A DNA stretch of 57,368 bases from Planctomycetota bacterium. Lineage in GTDB: Bacteria > Planctomycetota > Planctomycetia > Pirellulales > UBA7805. The DNA is taken from positions 1 to 57,368 of the forward strand of contig JAIOPX010000151.1 in assembly GCA_021413705.1 (NCBI GenBank), given 5' to 3'. Below, in pieces: positions 39,727-49,013 of the stretch; the stretch's first letter is position 1; the number at the start of each line of letters is the position of its first letter. A program made the position numbers and the translations under genes. A model generated the notes under the pieces. The model saw only the letters and a list, made by a program, of their open reading frames with translations, had not been told where the DNA came from and ran no database searches.

Positions 39727-40266
39727 ATGCTGAAGAAAATACTCCTCGCCGTGGTGGCCATCGTGCTGATTTTGGTAATCGTCGTGGCCCTGCAACCTTC
39801 CAAGTTTCGGATTGCTCGATCCATCACGATTTCCGCCCCACCGGCGGAGGTGTTTGGGCAGGTCAATGATTTTCACGAGTGGCAGGAGTGGTCTCCCTGG
39901 GCGAAGCTCGACCCGAACGCCAAGGCAACCTTCGAAGGGCCAGGCTCCGGCGTGGGGGCCGTCTTCAAGTGGTCCGGCAACGACGAAGTGGGGGAGGGAG
40001 TTATGACGATCATCGAGAGCAAGCCCAGCGACTTGATCAGGATCCGCCTGGACTTCCTCAAACCGTTCCAAGACACCAGCGAGGCGGAGTTCACGTTCAA
40101 GCCAGAGGGAGATAAGACGCTGGTGACGTGGAGCATGAGTGGCGAGAATGGGTTTGTCGAAAAGGCGTTTTGCCTGGTAATGAACATGGACAAAATGCTG
40201 GGGGAGAAATTCGACGAGGGACTGGGGAATATGAAAACGGTAGTGGAGCGCTCTGGCGATAAATAA
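39727..40266 (+). CDS. SRPBCC (polyketide cyclase-like) protein
   Basis: 179 residues. The N-terminus is a membrane anchor or uncleaved signal (KKILLAVVAIVLILVIVVAL). The rest is a START/SRPBCC fold: SITISAPPAEVFGQVNDFHEWQEWSPW at the start, a beta-rich middle (GVGAVFKWSGNDEVGEGVMTI) and the C-terminal long helix (DKMLGEKFDEGLGNMKTVVE). This fold binds hydrophobic ligands in a cavity. It stands alone between the broken globin kinase and the methyltransferase gene. Confidence 0.85.
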   Translation: MLKKILLAVVAIVLILVIVVALQPSKFRIARSITISAPPAEVFGQVNDFHEWQEWSPWAKLDPNAKATFEGPGSGVGAVFKWSGNDEVGEGVMTIIESKPSDLIRIRLDFLKPFQDTSEAEFTFKPEGDKTLVTWSMSGENGFVEKAFCLVMNMDKMLGEKFDEGLGNMKTVVERSGDK

Positions 40267-40338
40267 CGAGGCGACTTTCGTCAGCCGGGCAGGGAAGGTA
40301 GAATTCCCTCAGCGATCAGACCCGCAAAAGAGCAATGC

Positions 40339-41349
40339 ATGACTCAACTCTCAGATGGAATCGCAACTCGCGCTCCGCGAAATCGCACGCTTTCGCTCAC
40401 GGCGGAGGAGCGACAGTGCTACGAATCCAGGCTTCTTCGTCTCGATGGACCTGCCCAGCTTAGCGAGGTTTCGGGTCGGACAATTTGCCAGGATATCTTT
40501 AGCGCGCTTCCACTCCTACCGGCGGACTCGGTGGACCTTCTCATCGCAGACCCTCCGTACAACTTGAGCAAGACTTTCAATCAGGAGTCTTTTACCAGCG
40601 TTTCCATGGCGGAGTATGAGCGCTGGTTGGACTGCTGGATCGGTGAGACTGTTCGGCTTTTGAAACCGACCGCGTCCATCTACCTCTGCGGCGATTGGCG
40701 TTCCTCGACGGCTATTCAGCGAGCTTGTGAAAAGTATTTCACGATCCGCAATCGGATTACGTGGGAGCGCGAAAAAGGTCGTGGTGCGGAACATAACTGG
40801 AAGAATTGCTCGGAGGACATCTGGTTTTGCACGCTCGGGCGAAAATACACCTTTAATGTCGATGCCGTGAAGCTCAAACGCCGAATCCTCGCCCCGTACA
40901 CGGAAACCGATGGAAAACCCAAGGGCTGGCAGCAAGCGGAGAACGGACGTTATAGGCTTACCTACCCTTCCAATCTCTGGACCGACATCACCGTTCCCTT
41001 CTGGTCGATGCCCGAGAACACGGATCATCCAACGCAGAAGCCGGAAAAGTTGATCGCGAAAATCATCCTGGCCAGCTCTCACGAAACCGACGTTGTATTC
41101 GACCCGTTTCTCGGTTCGGGCACATCTTCGGTGGTGGCCAAGAAGACGAAGCGGCGTTTTTTCGGTGTGGAGATCGATCCGTTCTACGGTTGTCTGGCCG
41201 AGAAGCGGCTCGCTGGCGTTGACCAGGATTCGAGCATTCAAGGCTATAGCGAAGGGGTGTTCTGGGAGCGCAACACCCTCAGTGAGCAACAGAACCAGGC
41301 TGCAAAAGCGGCGCGGTCGCGGAATACACCGCTGTTCGACGAGCCTTGA
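40339..41349 (+). CDS. DNA adenine-type methyltransferase (DPPY, beta-class order)
   Basis: 336 residues. Catalytic motif IV DPPYNLSK (residues 71-78) comes first and the SAM-binding motif I region VVFDPFLGSGTSSVVA comes near the C-terminus, preceded by HPTQKPEKLIAKII. This is the beta-class motif order. DPPY, not SPPY, favours N6-adenine methylation. The variable region between (~residues 110-220) would recognise the target, which I cannot name. Its stop overlaps the next reading frame of the partner endonuclease gene. GC content is below the window average, fitting transfer with a type II restriction-modification system. Confidence 0.9.
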   Translation: MTQLSDGIATRAPRNRTLSLTAEERQCYESRLLRLDGPAQLSEVSGRTICQDIFSALPLLPADSVDLLIADPPYNLSKTFNQESFTSVSMAEYERWLDCWIGETVRLLKPTASIYLCGDWRSSTAIQRACEKYFTIRNRITWEREKGRGAEHNWKNCSEDIWFCTLGRKYTFNVDAVKLKRRILAPYTETDGKPKGWQQAENGRYRLTYPSNLWTDITVPFWSMPENTDHPTQKPEKLIAKIILASSHETDVVFDPFLGSGTSSVVAKKTKRRFFGVEIDPFYGCLAEKRLAGVDQDSSIQGYSEGVFWERNTLSEQQNQAAKAARSRNTPLFDEP

Positions 41350-41360
41350 AGGACCGAGGG

Positions 41361-42086
41361 ATGCGCAGCGAAATCTTTTATACGGATCGATATCTTCAGA
41401 TCCAGGATTCTGTCATCCAGCTTCTCAATGCGCAGGAGGAGTTTCTTTCGCCTCGCACCGTAGGCAGCCCGAGAGCAGTTGGCGATGCCATTCAGGGGAT
41501 CATCAGCCAGAATTTCCGGCAACTCCTGGGCGATGCCTGCGCGGAATGCTCCACGGAGTTTGCACGGCGTGCGATGGCCGACATGGCTTTTAGCGATCGT
41601 GCAGGACTCTACTACATTGTGGACGTGAAAACGCACCGGACGGAAACCAAGTTCAACATGCCCAATCTGACTTCGGTGGAGCGACTGGCCCGCTTTTACG
41701 AATCGGACGCCAACTGCTTTGTCGTCCTGTTCGTAAGTTACGCCATCGAAGGGGCTCGTGTCGTGGTGTCCGATGCCCGCTTCGTCCCGATTGAATTTCT
41801 CGGCTGAGAGTGCTTGACGATCGGCGCACTAGGGTGGGGACAGATTCAAATCGCTAACTCGAACCAGATCACCCTCAAGCCGCAATATTCACGTAAGAAA
41901 TGGATGCTGGAAATGTGCGATGCGCTACTCCTGTTCTACCCCAAGGAGATAGCCAAGATCGAGGGCCGCATTGGGCGATTTGAAGAGGTCAAAGACGCCT
42001 GGACAATGAAAGCCGACGTATGGGTGGTGCCCCCCGTTGAATTGCCGAAGTCGATTGAGACGTCCAAAGATGAAACTGCGAACTGA
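41361..42086 (+). pseudogene. type II restriction endonuclease interrupted by in-frame TGA
   Basis: Start ATG 41361, with AAGGA eight bases upstream. One frame runs to 42086, but codon 149 (41805-41807) is TGA. The sequence on both sides is continuous in the same frame: ...DARFVPIEFLG-stop-ECLTIGALGWGQIQIANS. A PD-(D/E)xK-like core lies at D79...IVDVK (D88, K90). The full length of ~241 residues is like EcoRV-type enzymes. A TGG-to-TGA change is the simplest reading. It would leave a truncated enzyme and an orphan methyltransferase. The downstream part could also start at TTG 41814 as a separate fragment. Confidence 0.7.
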
Positions 42087-42111
42087 TGAAAATATTTCAG
42101 GAAGTTCCACC

Positions 42112-43254
42112 TCACTCCCCCGTCAGCACCATGTTGTCTCGGTGTATGACTTCGTCATAAGGACAGTGCGACAGAGTGGCGGCGATGGCGTCGCTTTTCA
42201 GTCCTTTGATTTTCTCGACGTCGGTGGACGAGTAGTTCGACAGGCCCCTCGCTAGCTCAGCGCCGGTGGGATCGTAGAGCGTTACCACATCCCCTTTGGC
42301 AAAGACTCCATCGACGGCCGTGATACCGATGGCCAACAGGCTACGTCCCTGCTCGACAATCGCCCGCTGCGCGCCGGCATCGAGCGTCAATCGGCCACGA
42401 GGCTGAGCAGTAAAGCCGATCCACCGCTTGCGCGATTGCACTGCCCCGCCGCGGGGGACGAACAACGTGCCGACCGTTTCGCCTGCCAGGATTCGCGCCA
42501 GGTTGCCAGGGGTTCGGCCGCCGGCGATGACGCAATTCTCGCCGGCCGTCGTCACCAGCCGGGCGGCTGTCAGTTTGCTGGCCATGCCTCCCTTGCCCAG
42601 GCCGGAGCCTGCTTCGCGGACCAAAGCCGTGATCGAGGCGTCCAACTCGGTGACGGTATGAATCAATTTGGAGGCAGGATCGCGCGGGTCGCCGTCGTAG
42701 AGGCCGTCAACGTCGCTGAGTAACACCAGCAGCGGCGCGCGGAGCAGGTTGGTGACCATGGCGGCCAACCGGTCGTTGTCGCCGAACGTGGTCATCAGCT
42801 CGTCCACGGCCACGGTGTCGTTTTCGTTGATGATCGGCACGGCGCCGTATTCCATCAGCGTGTGGATCGTGTTGCGGACGTTGAGATAGCGCGTGCGATG
42901 GTCGAGATCATCGGCCGTGAGCAGCAACTGGGCGGCGTGGCGGCCGTGCTTGCGCAAACATTGGTCATAGGCCTCCACCAGGTGGGCCTGGCCGATAGCG
43001 GCCACGGCTTGCAGGTGGGCCAGATCGCTCGGGCGTTTTTTCAGGCCGAGTTGGCCCATACCCGCGCCGACGGCCCCGGAAGTGACCAAGGCCACGCGGC
43101 GACCTCCGCTGATGACTTGGTGCAGTTCCTCGGCAAGAGAGGCGATGCGGTCGCGGTCCAGCAAACCGTTGGGGCCGGTCAACACACGCGTGCCGACTTT
43201 CACTACGACTAAGTCGGACGTGGCGGCAACTTCTTGGCGTAAGAGATCGTGCAT
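42112..43254 (-). CDS. proB: glutamate 5-kinase
   Basis: 380 residues from ATG at 43254 (the frame is open further upstream, but homology begins at LVVVKVGTRVLTG). ProB catalyses ATP-dependent phosphorylation of glutamate, the first step of proline synthesis. Visible are the amino-acid kinase core (VVVKVGTRVL, ALVTSGAVGAGM, PIINENDTVAVDEL, FGDNDRLAAMV, LLSDVDGLYDGDP, GSGLGKGGMASKL) and a C-terminal PUA domain (GRLTLDAGAQRAIVE ... LARGLSNYSSTDVEKIKG). proA is not in the window. It is convergent with the broken endonuclease gene. Confidence 0.95.
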   Translation of the reverse strand: MHDLLRQEVAATSDLVVVKVGTRVLTGPNGLLDRDRIASLAEELHQVISGGRRVALVTSGAVGAGMGQLGLKKRPSDLAHLQAVAAIGQAHLVEAYDQCLRKHGRHAAQLLLTADDLDHRTRYLNVRNTIHTLMEYGAVPIINENDTVAVDELMTTFGDNDRLAAMVTNLLRAPLLVLLSDVDGLYDGDPRDPASKLIHTVTELDASITALVREAGSGLGKGGMASKLTAARLVTTAGENCVIAGGRTPGNLARILAGETVGTLFVPRGGAVQSRKRWIGFTAQPRGRLTLDAGAQRAIVEQGRSLLAIGITAVDGVFAKGDVVTLYDPTGAELARGLSNYSSTDVEKIKGLKSDAIAATLSHCPYDEVIHRDNMVLTGE

Positions 43255-43585
43255 GTTTGGGAGTGAAAGGGTGGAAATGTGTATGAAAGCCGTATTAGCA
43301 TACCCGACACGGCCCCGTGGCAGGAGAGTTCGCGCAGGAAGCACATTGAGATTTCTCCGCATGTCAAGCCCGCCAATGGGGAGGGAGAGTTTACCGTTGC
43401 AGCCGCGATTTGCCGACCATTGAGAAATCGGCCACCGCGGTCTAGAATTGATGAAGTCGTTGGTCATGGCAGTCCAGCGGCGTGCGGCGTTGGTTCCGTA
43501 TGGCGGAAGACGGACCACGCACGGTCTTGCCGGCATCCCTCTTACCCTGGCGAGCGTCGGGCTACGGCCCAACGGTTGTGTCTTC

Positions 43586-45175
43586 ATGAGTGACCTGAAG
43601 CACGAGTGCGGTATCGTCGCGGTCTATCATCTCCCTGGGCGTGAACGTAGCCCGCTCTGTCCCGAGCAAGGGCCCGATGAGGTGTCGCGGCTATTGCCCC
43701 GGATGCTCTTGGACGTGCAGAACCGGGGTCAGTTGGCCGCCGGCATCACCACGTTCAATCCCGAGCGCAATCAACTCATCGATACTTATAAGGACACCGG
43801 CAGCGTCAGTGAAGTTTTTCGCATGTCGCACCGCGGCAAGTTTGAAAGTCTGATGTGCGAGTATGCCGGCCGGGCCGGCATCGGGCATGTTCGCTACGCC
43901 ACCTGCGGCATGGACGACCGGAGCTATGCCCAGCCGTTCGAGCGGCACCACGTGGAAAAGCGGAAGTGGTTCGCCTTTGCCTTCAACGGGCAATTGGCCA
44001 ACTACGTGCCGCTGCGCGATGCCTTGCTCTCCAGCGGGGACTATCATCTGGCCCGCGACACGGATACCGAAATCATCATGCACGAGATCAGCCGGCAACT
44101 GTCCGGCGACTCGCGACCGTCGCTGATTGAAGTTTGCAGCAGCCTGGCGGCGATGTTTGATGGCGCGTGGTGCATTGTGTTGGTCAACGCCCTGGGCGAA
44201 ATGCTGGTGGCTCGCGATCCGCTGGGTATCCGCCCCCTCTGCTATGCCAAAGAAGGGCCGCTGTTTGCCGCTGCCAGCGAGAGCGTTGCCTTGACGAACC
44301 TGGGCTTTGCCGCCGAGAGCATCCATTCGCTGCTCCCGGGCCAGGCGATCACGATCGTGGACGGCAAGTTCAGTATCGAGCGATTTGCACCCAGTCCGCG
44401 CCGGGCACATTGTTTCTTCGAGTGGATCTACTTTGCCAATGTGGCCAGCACGCTCGACGACCGAAGCGTCTACCTGTCGCGAAAAACGCTGGGTGAAGAA
44501 CTGGCCCGGCTGGAGTTGGAAGACGGCAGCGTGCCGCTGGACGAGGACACGATCGTTGTGCCGGTGCCCGACACCAGCAAAGGGGCGGCCGACGCGATGG
44601 CGTATCGGCTGAAGCTACCCGTGCTCGAAGGTCTGATCCGCAATCGCTACAGCGGCCGCACGTTCATCGAAGGTTCGAGCAACCGCAAGAGCAAGGCGCA
44701 GACAAAATACACGCCGCTGCCCGAAGTGCTCAACGGCAAGCGAGTGTTTTTGGTCGAGGATTCGATCGTTCGCTCCACGACGATGAAAGTGCTGTTGTCG
44801 CGGATTCGCGAGCAAGGAGGCGCCCGGGAGATTCACGTCCGCGTGGCCTGCCCTCCGATCGTGGCCCCGTGTTTCTACGGCATCGATATGTCCCGGATCA
44901 ACGAGTTGTTCGCTCCGCAATTCCTCCGCGGCGGAGACCTGACTCCCGCCGTGCAAACCGAAATGGCCGCCGCACTGGGGGCCGATTCACTTCGCTATCT
45001 GCCGGTGGAAAGTGTCGCCCGGGCGATCGGTTTCGATTCCGATCAACTCTGCCGGGCCTGCATCACGGGCGACTATCCGACGCCCGAGGGGCAGCGGCTG
45101 TATCAGATCGCCGTGGAAAACGCTCGCTCGAACGTGCAAGGGCGCACGTATGAAGCGGTGCGGGTGATGAGTTGA
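43586..45175 (+). CDS. purF: amidophosphoribosyltransferase
   Basis: 529 residues from ATG at 43586. PurF converts PRPP and glutamine to phosphoribosylamine, the first committed purine step. The N-terminal nucleophile glutaminase begins [14 protein letters not shown]: the catalytic Cys8 would be exposed by removal of a seven-residue propeptide. Other motifs are [21 protein letters not shown] and the PRPP-binding loop [14 protein letters not shown]. The frame upstream to 43448 is open but not conserved-looking. The divergent gap to proB (43255-43585) contains no other gene, and I see no purine riboswitch in it. Confidence 0.95.
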   Translation: MSDLKHECGIVAVYHLPGRERSPLCPEQGPDEVSRLLPRMLLDVQNRGQLAAGITTFNPERNQLIDTYKDTGSVSEVFRMSHRGKFESLMCEYAGRAGIGHVRYATCGMDDRSYAQPFERHHVEKRKWFAFAFNGQLANYVPLRDALLSSGDYHLARDTDTEIIMHEISRQLSGDSRPSLIEVCSSLAAMFDGAWCIVLVNALGEMLVARDPLGIRPLCYAKEGPLFAAASESVALTNLGFAAESIHSLLPGQAITIVDGKFSIERFAPSPRRAHCFFEWIYFANVASTLDDRSVYLSRKTLGEELARLELEDGSVPLDEDTIVVPVPDTSKGAADAMAYRLKLPVLEGLIRNRYSGRTFIEGSSNRKSKAQTKYTPLPEVLNGKRVFLVEDSIVRSTTMKVLLSRIREQGGAREIHVRVACPPIVAPCFYGIDMSRINELFAPQFLRGGDLTPAVQTEMAAALGADSLRYLPVESVARAIGFDSDQLCRACITGDYPTPEGQRLYQIAVENARSNVQGRTYEAVRVMS

Positions 45176-45208
45176 AGGCCGGCTTCTCTCCATTAATGCG
45201 AACGTCCC

Positions 45209-45571
45209 GTGAAATTTCAGTATGGAATTGCTGATCTATTGTGGACGATTTTTGCCGTTGCTGTTGGCTCAGCCCTCACATCGAAGAGTTCGTTGGATGT
45301 CGGGATCTATGTTGCCAGCTTGATGCTTCTCGCTTGGCACGTCAGGGGAAAACCTTATTCTGCGATACCCGGCGCTTCTGTTGGAGTAATCTTCTTGTGG
45401 GCATTGCTGCCATCGCACGCTGACGTTGCTCTCTTGTACTCCTCGACCGCGTGGGGTGGACTTTTTGGCGCTTCCATCAATGCGCTCATTCGACGCTACT
45501 ACTTGGCCGGGACGTTAGCACTTAGTATTTGCGTGCTTGCCTTTGTTGTTCCAGTGCTATGTAATTTCTGA
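45209..45571 (+). CDS. small hypothetical membrane protein
   Basis: 120 residues from GTG at 45209. Three to four hydrophobic segments (LLWTIFAVAVGSAL; VGIYVASLMLLAWHV; SVGVIFLWALLPS; LALSICVLAFVVPVLC) make it an integral inner-membrane protein. I do not recognise a family. Base composition is less GC-rich than purF, just upstream. It may be an accessory gene that arrived with the HNH pair next to it. Confidence 0.55.
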   Translation: MKFQYGIADLLWTIFAVAVGSALTSKSSLDVGIYVASLMLLAWHVRGKPYSAIPGASVGVIFLWALLPSHADVALLYSSTAWGGLFGASINALIRRYYLAGTLALSICVLAFVVPVLCNF

Positions 45572-45597
45572 TTGCTGGCACTCGGCGCCGTTGATCA

Positions 45598-46038
45598 CTA
45601 AACGCGAGAAATCAGTTCGAACGCTTCTGGGCAGGGATATCGATCTGCGACCGACAACACTTCGCGTTCTCGCAATCGCTCGACTGTGTTGAATCCGAGT
45701 ATTCTTGCCGTCGCTTCGCCGATCTCTGTCAAAGGAATAATTCTCGCGCCATTCAGTTGAAAATGATCTCGCCATTTATCCGTGCGTGGGTTGAAGAAAC
45801 GAGCGAGGGTTGAGGCTTGAGTCAGAGATGCAATGTCAGTCCCTTTGGAGCGATTGCAAAACGTGCAGGCAAATGCCAGATTGTCCAACTCCGTCAGGCC
45901 GCCATGTTTCTCACTGAGAATATGGTCTACTTGGCACCCTAGGTACGTGTCGGATTCGTGAATCAGGCAATATTCGCAAAGCCGCAGCGATCGCTGAACA
46001 ACGAGGCGTCGCAATTCCGCGCTGACATAACTAGTCAT
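45598..46038 (-). CDS. HNH endonuclease
   Basis: 146 residues. The zinc-linked HNH fold is clear: LCEYCLIHESDTYLGCQVDHILSEKHGG, then LDNLAFACTFCNRSKGTDIA. These supply the Cys pairs, the catalytic His in VDHI and the NxxxACxxCNxxKG half. The remaining ~75 residues resemble the C-terminus of similar free-standing HNH proteins. It overlaps the small upstream gene by 8 bp, so the two are translated together. Confidence 0.9.
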   Translation of the reverse strand: MTSYVSAELRRLVVQRSLRLCEYCLIHESDTYLGCQVDHILSEKHGGLTELDNLAFACTFCNRSKGTDIASLTQASTLARFFNPRTDKWRDHFQLNGARIIPLTEIGEATARILGFNTVERLREREVLSVADRYPCPEAFELISRV

Positions 46039-46267
46039 GTCTCAGATACTGGCGAGCCTGCGCTTTGGCCAATCGCATGATGTGTTCCAATCGAAGATAG
46101 TCGTTGAGTTCTGCCTCTTCTTCAGCAGACAGCCCGTCGTTCTTCTCCAGATGAATCAAATCAGCGACCCGTTGTTTGGTGGCATCGGAAGCCTGGAATG
46201 ATACCACCGTTGCGGGATTGGTCCCTGCGGCGATGAAGGCCACAATTTCTTCGTAGGCTCGGATCAT
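46031..46267 (-). CDS. small partner protein of the HNH nuclease
   Basis: 78 residues from ATG at 46267, all helical and acidic (VADLIHLEKNDGLSAEEEAELNDYLRLEHIMRLAKAQARQYL). Similar small proteins are repeatedly found directly upstream of this HNH type. The 8-bp overlap and size suggest an inhibitor, antitoxin-like or adaptor role, but that is inference. Confidence 0.75.
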   Translation of the reverse strand: MIRAYEEIVAFIAAGTNPATVVSFQASDATKQRVADLIHLEKNDGLSAEEEAELNDYLRLEHIMRLAKAQARQYLRHD

Positions 46268-46358
46268 ATTGTTAGTCTACTCCGCCTCGAGTCTTCTGAC
46301 AACGGTTAATCGCATGCAGGAACAACTCCGACAGGTCCCGTCCGGCAGACCGGACCTA

Positions 46359-47789
46359 CTATGTCGGCGGCAAGCCTTCATCGACGGCGATCTCCGCATC
46401 GACGCGCTGTTGCAACTGGATGTCGTCGATCAGCGGCCGTTGTTTCCAATCGCCACGGAGGAACCAGATCACGGCCACGACGGTCGAACACACATTGGCA
46501 ATGGCCACGGCCCACCAGACGCCTTGAATGCCTAGCGTGGTCTTGTGTGAGAGCAAATAGGCCAGCGGGAATTGGAACACCCATTGCGTGGTGATGGCCA
46601 GCATCATGGCGGCCAGCGTGTTGCCTGCACCGCGCAGCGTGCCGGCGATCACTTGCTGCACGCCGATGAATCCGAATGTGAACGCCATGATGCGAATGAA
46701 ATCTACGCATTGAGCGATCGTTTCAGGGCCGCTTTTCGGAATGAAGAACGACACGAACGGCCGAGCCGCCAGAAACAACACTAAGCCTGGCAGCAACAGC
46801 GCGGTAAACGCCAGGACGGCCCCGATACGGCAGGTTTGCTCCGCCCGGTCGATGCGGCCGGCGCCAATGTTCTGGGCCACGAGTGTCGAAACGGCCATCG
46901 ACAGTCCTAGCGCGGGAATGATCACGCAGGCCAACACCCTGGTGCCGGTTCCATACGCGGCAATGGCGATCGTGCCGAAGCCTGAGGCGAGGATCGTCAT
47001 CATCGTCATGCCCATCGCCCGGGTGGATTGCTCGACCGAGGTGGGCATCCCAAGCCGGAACGACCGGGCAATCAGCGGAAAATCTGGCTTGAAGTTGCGC
47101 CAACGGAGACGGATTTCATGCCGGCCGCTTAGCAGCAAAGTGAATCCGATCGCCGTGGCCAAAGCCTGCGTACAGACGGTGGCCATCGCCGCGCCGGCCA
47201 CGCCCATCGCCGGGATCGGGCCGAAGCCGAAGATAAACAACGGATCGAGCGCCAGATTCAGCAGTACCGTGAGCAGCACGATGAACATCGGTGGATAGGC
47301 AATGCCCAGGCCGCGCATCAGCGATTGATAGACGAAGAAGCCGAACACGAAGAAGAAGCCGAGGAACGTGATCTGGAGGAAGCGGATGGCATCGGGCGCA
47401 ACATCGGGCTCGGCCCCCATGAGGCGAATGATCGGCCCGGCCAAAAAATATCCCCCCACGGAAAGCACGATCGCCACGCCGAGCACCATGAATAGCGTTT
47501 GTGCCGCGACGTGTCCCATGGCCTCGCGATCGCCACGCCCCTTGTACTGGGCGATCAGCACGGTGCCGGCGATCGGCAGTCCGCCTCCGATGGCGATCAT
47601 GAGGAAATTGATCGGGAAGCAGATCGAGACAGCCGCCAACGCCTGGGCATTCAGCCGGCCGACCCAGAACGTGTCGGTCACCTGATAGCCTACTTGAAGC
47701 AGATTGGCGCCGATGATGGGTATCGCCAGCCGCATGAGCGTGCTGGCGATGGGGCCTTCCGTGAACGTGGTGGCGCGGTTGAGTTGCAT
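46359..47789 (-). CDS. MATE-family multidrug/cation efflux transporter
   Basis: 476 residues from ATG at 47789. A longer frame to 48029 would translate the repeat element at 47843 and is rejected. Twelve membrane helices fit two MATE halves: LMRLAIPIIGANLLQVGYQVTDTFWVGRL opens half one, and FPLIARSFRLGMPTSVEQSTRAMGMTMM opens half two. The family exports organic cations or lipids using Na+ or H+ gradients. The C-terminal ~30 residues are a cytoplasmic tail. The substrate is unknown. Confidence 0.93.
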   Translation of the reverse strand: MQLNRATTFTEGPIASTLMRLAIPIIGANLLQVGYQVTDTFWVGRLNAQALAAVSICFPINFLMIAIGGGLPIAGTVLIAQYKGRGDREAMGHVAAQTLFMVLGVAIVLSVGGYFLAGPIIRLMGAEPDVAPDAIRFLQITFLGFFFVFGFFVYQSLMRGLGIAYPPMFIVLLTVLLNLALDPLFIFGFGPIPAMGVAGAAMATVCTQALATAIGFTLLLSGRHEIRLRWRNFKPDFPLIARSFRLGMPTSVEQSTRAMGMTMMTILASGFGTIAIAAYGTGTRVLACVIIPALGLSMAVSTLVAQNIGAGRIDRAEQTCRIGAVLAFTALLLPGLVLFLAARPFVSFFIPKSGPETIAQCVDFIRIMAFTFGFIGVQQVIAGTLRGAGNTLAAMMLAITTQWVFQFPLAYLLSHKTTLGIQGVWWAVAIANVCSTVVAVIWFLRGDWKQRPLIDDIQLQQRVDAEIAVDEGLPPT

Positions 47790-47842
47790 AAGAGAGATTA
47801 TTTTACCAAGTTGCCAGCTGAATGGGTGGCTGGGGCTGGAGT

Positions 47843-47945
47843 CCCGCAAAGTAGTAGGCACACTCCGTGTGCCGTAACCGGATGATGGTTCGGCATAAGC
47901 CTGGAATGAACTCCTGCGGACGGCACACGGAGTGTGCCTGCTACG
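47843..47945. repeat. MITE-like element, copy A
   Basis: A ~100-bp element. Both ends carry the arm GGCACACTCCGTGTGCC in opposite orientation, around a 40-nt middle with CCGGATGATGGTTCGGC and TGGAATGAACTCCTGCG. Copy B at 50252 is its reverse complement, with only a few differences over the whole length. Confidence 0.85.
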
Positions 47946-48007
47946 ATGGAAGGGTGGCCAGGGCTGGAGACGAGCCTCCGGCGAGGCGAAGTCCCGGAAC
48001 TCAACAC

Positions 48008-48934
48008 TCACTCGCGAGTTTTCCCACAAGCATCGACAAATTCCAACACAGTCGTGCTGTAACGTCCTGGATCCGCCTTCGCAAGCTGCATATGCCCCGC
48101 CTGTTCAAACAGCGCCAATGTGCAGTGAGCCTTGATCCGCTCGTGAATTGCCTGAGCTTCTTCGGGCCGAGCATAGGGATCTTGGCCGCCGGCCAGGATG
48201 AGCACTGGGATGCTGTCTGGAATTCCTGTTGCCGCATCGTAGGGAGAAATCTTCGACGCATCGGACAGCACCAGCGGCGCAACGCAGCGCAGGCCGCAAT
48301 AGGCTACCAACTCCACGCCCTCCGGCAGCATCAGGCGCGTCCGGTTCCGCGTGGCCGTGTGGAGATCTTGATAGGGACATTCGAGAACATAACCTTGTAC
48401 CTTGTGGCCCAGATCGCCGGCAGCGAAAATTGCGGCCGCAGCACCCAGTGACTGCCCCCACACAACCAGCGGCTGATTCGGATGCTGCTGCTTCCACCAT
48501 GCGACTGCCGCCGCCACATCGTGTCGAGCGCTGTAGCCGAAATCATTCTCATCGCCGGTTGAATCGCCATGGGCTCGCAGTGTGATCAGCAACACCGGGT
48601 GGCCGGCCGTGGCCAGCATCTGGGCCTCCCTCAGACACGAACTGCGATTGGCGCCAATCCCATGCAGCAGCAAGACGGCGGATTTGTCGGTTCTGCCTGG
48701 GACCAACCACGCGCCAAGATGTTGTCCATCCAATGTGTCGAGTCGGAAAGCCTCCACACTTCCCCAGGCAAGCGCGGGCACGTTTTCGGCAAACAGCGGA
48801 CTCCTGCGCCGAGTCATCTGGTGGGCGAACACCCAGGCCGAGATCAGCCAGCTCGCGACGATCAGCAACAGGGTAGCGGCCGCGAAACGCCGCAGCCATT
48901 TGCCGAGTTTCGATTTCTGTGCGGGTTGAGTCAT
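48008..48934 (-). CDS. membrane-anchored alpha/beta hydrolase
   Basis: 308 residues from ATG at 48934. The N-terminal anchor is FAAATLLLIVASWLISAWVFA. The alpha/beta-hydrolase fold follows: LLLHGIGANRSSC (oxyanion HG), nucleophile elbow VVWGQSLGAAAA with Ser, acid in LILAGGQDPYA and His in EQAGHMQLA. The YSARHDVAAAVAWWKQ region is typical of the BEM46/S9-like cluster. The substrate is unknown. It lies with the DUF6688 gene between the two inverted MITE-like copies. Confidence 0.87.
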   Translation of the reverse strand: MTQPAQKSKLGKWLRRFAAATLLLIVASWLISAWVFAHQMTRRRSPLFAENVPALAWGSVEAFRLDTLDGQHLGAWLVPGRTDKSAVLLLHGIGANRSSCLREAQMLATAGHPVLLITLRAHGDSTGDENDFGYSARHDVAAAVAWWKQQHPNQPLVVWGQSLGAAAAIFAAGDLGHKVQGYVLECPYQDLHTATRNRTRLMLPEGVELVAYCGLRCVAPLVLSDASKISPYDAATGIPDSIPVLILAGGQDPYARPEEAQAIHERIKAHCTLALFEQAGHMQLAKADPGRYSTTVLEFVDACGKTRE

Positions 48935-49013
48935 GGCTGTGTACGTTGATAGCAATACGTTGGCGAAGCGAGCGAGCTTGCGTGCGTGCTGCCGAATGAA
49001 GATTGCTCTTCCA

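Noticed and set aside
43255-43587. Extended N-terminus of glutamate 5-kinase
   Set aside because: The 111 extra residues are not kinase-like and overlap the purF promoter region. ProB begins just before LVVVKVG.
47790-48029. Extended N-terminus of the MATE transporter
   Set aside because: It translates the MITE-like element (RHTPCAVRRSSFQ and so on). The family N-terminus fits ATG 47789.
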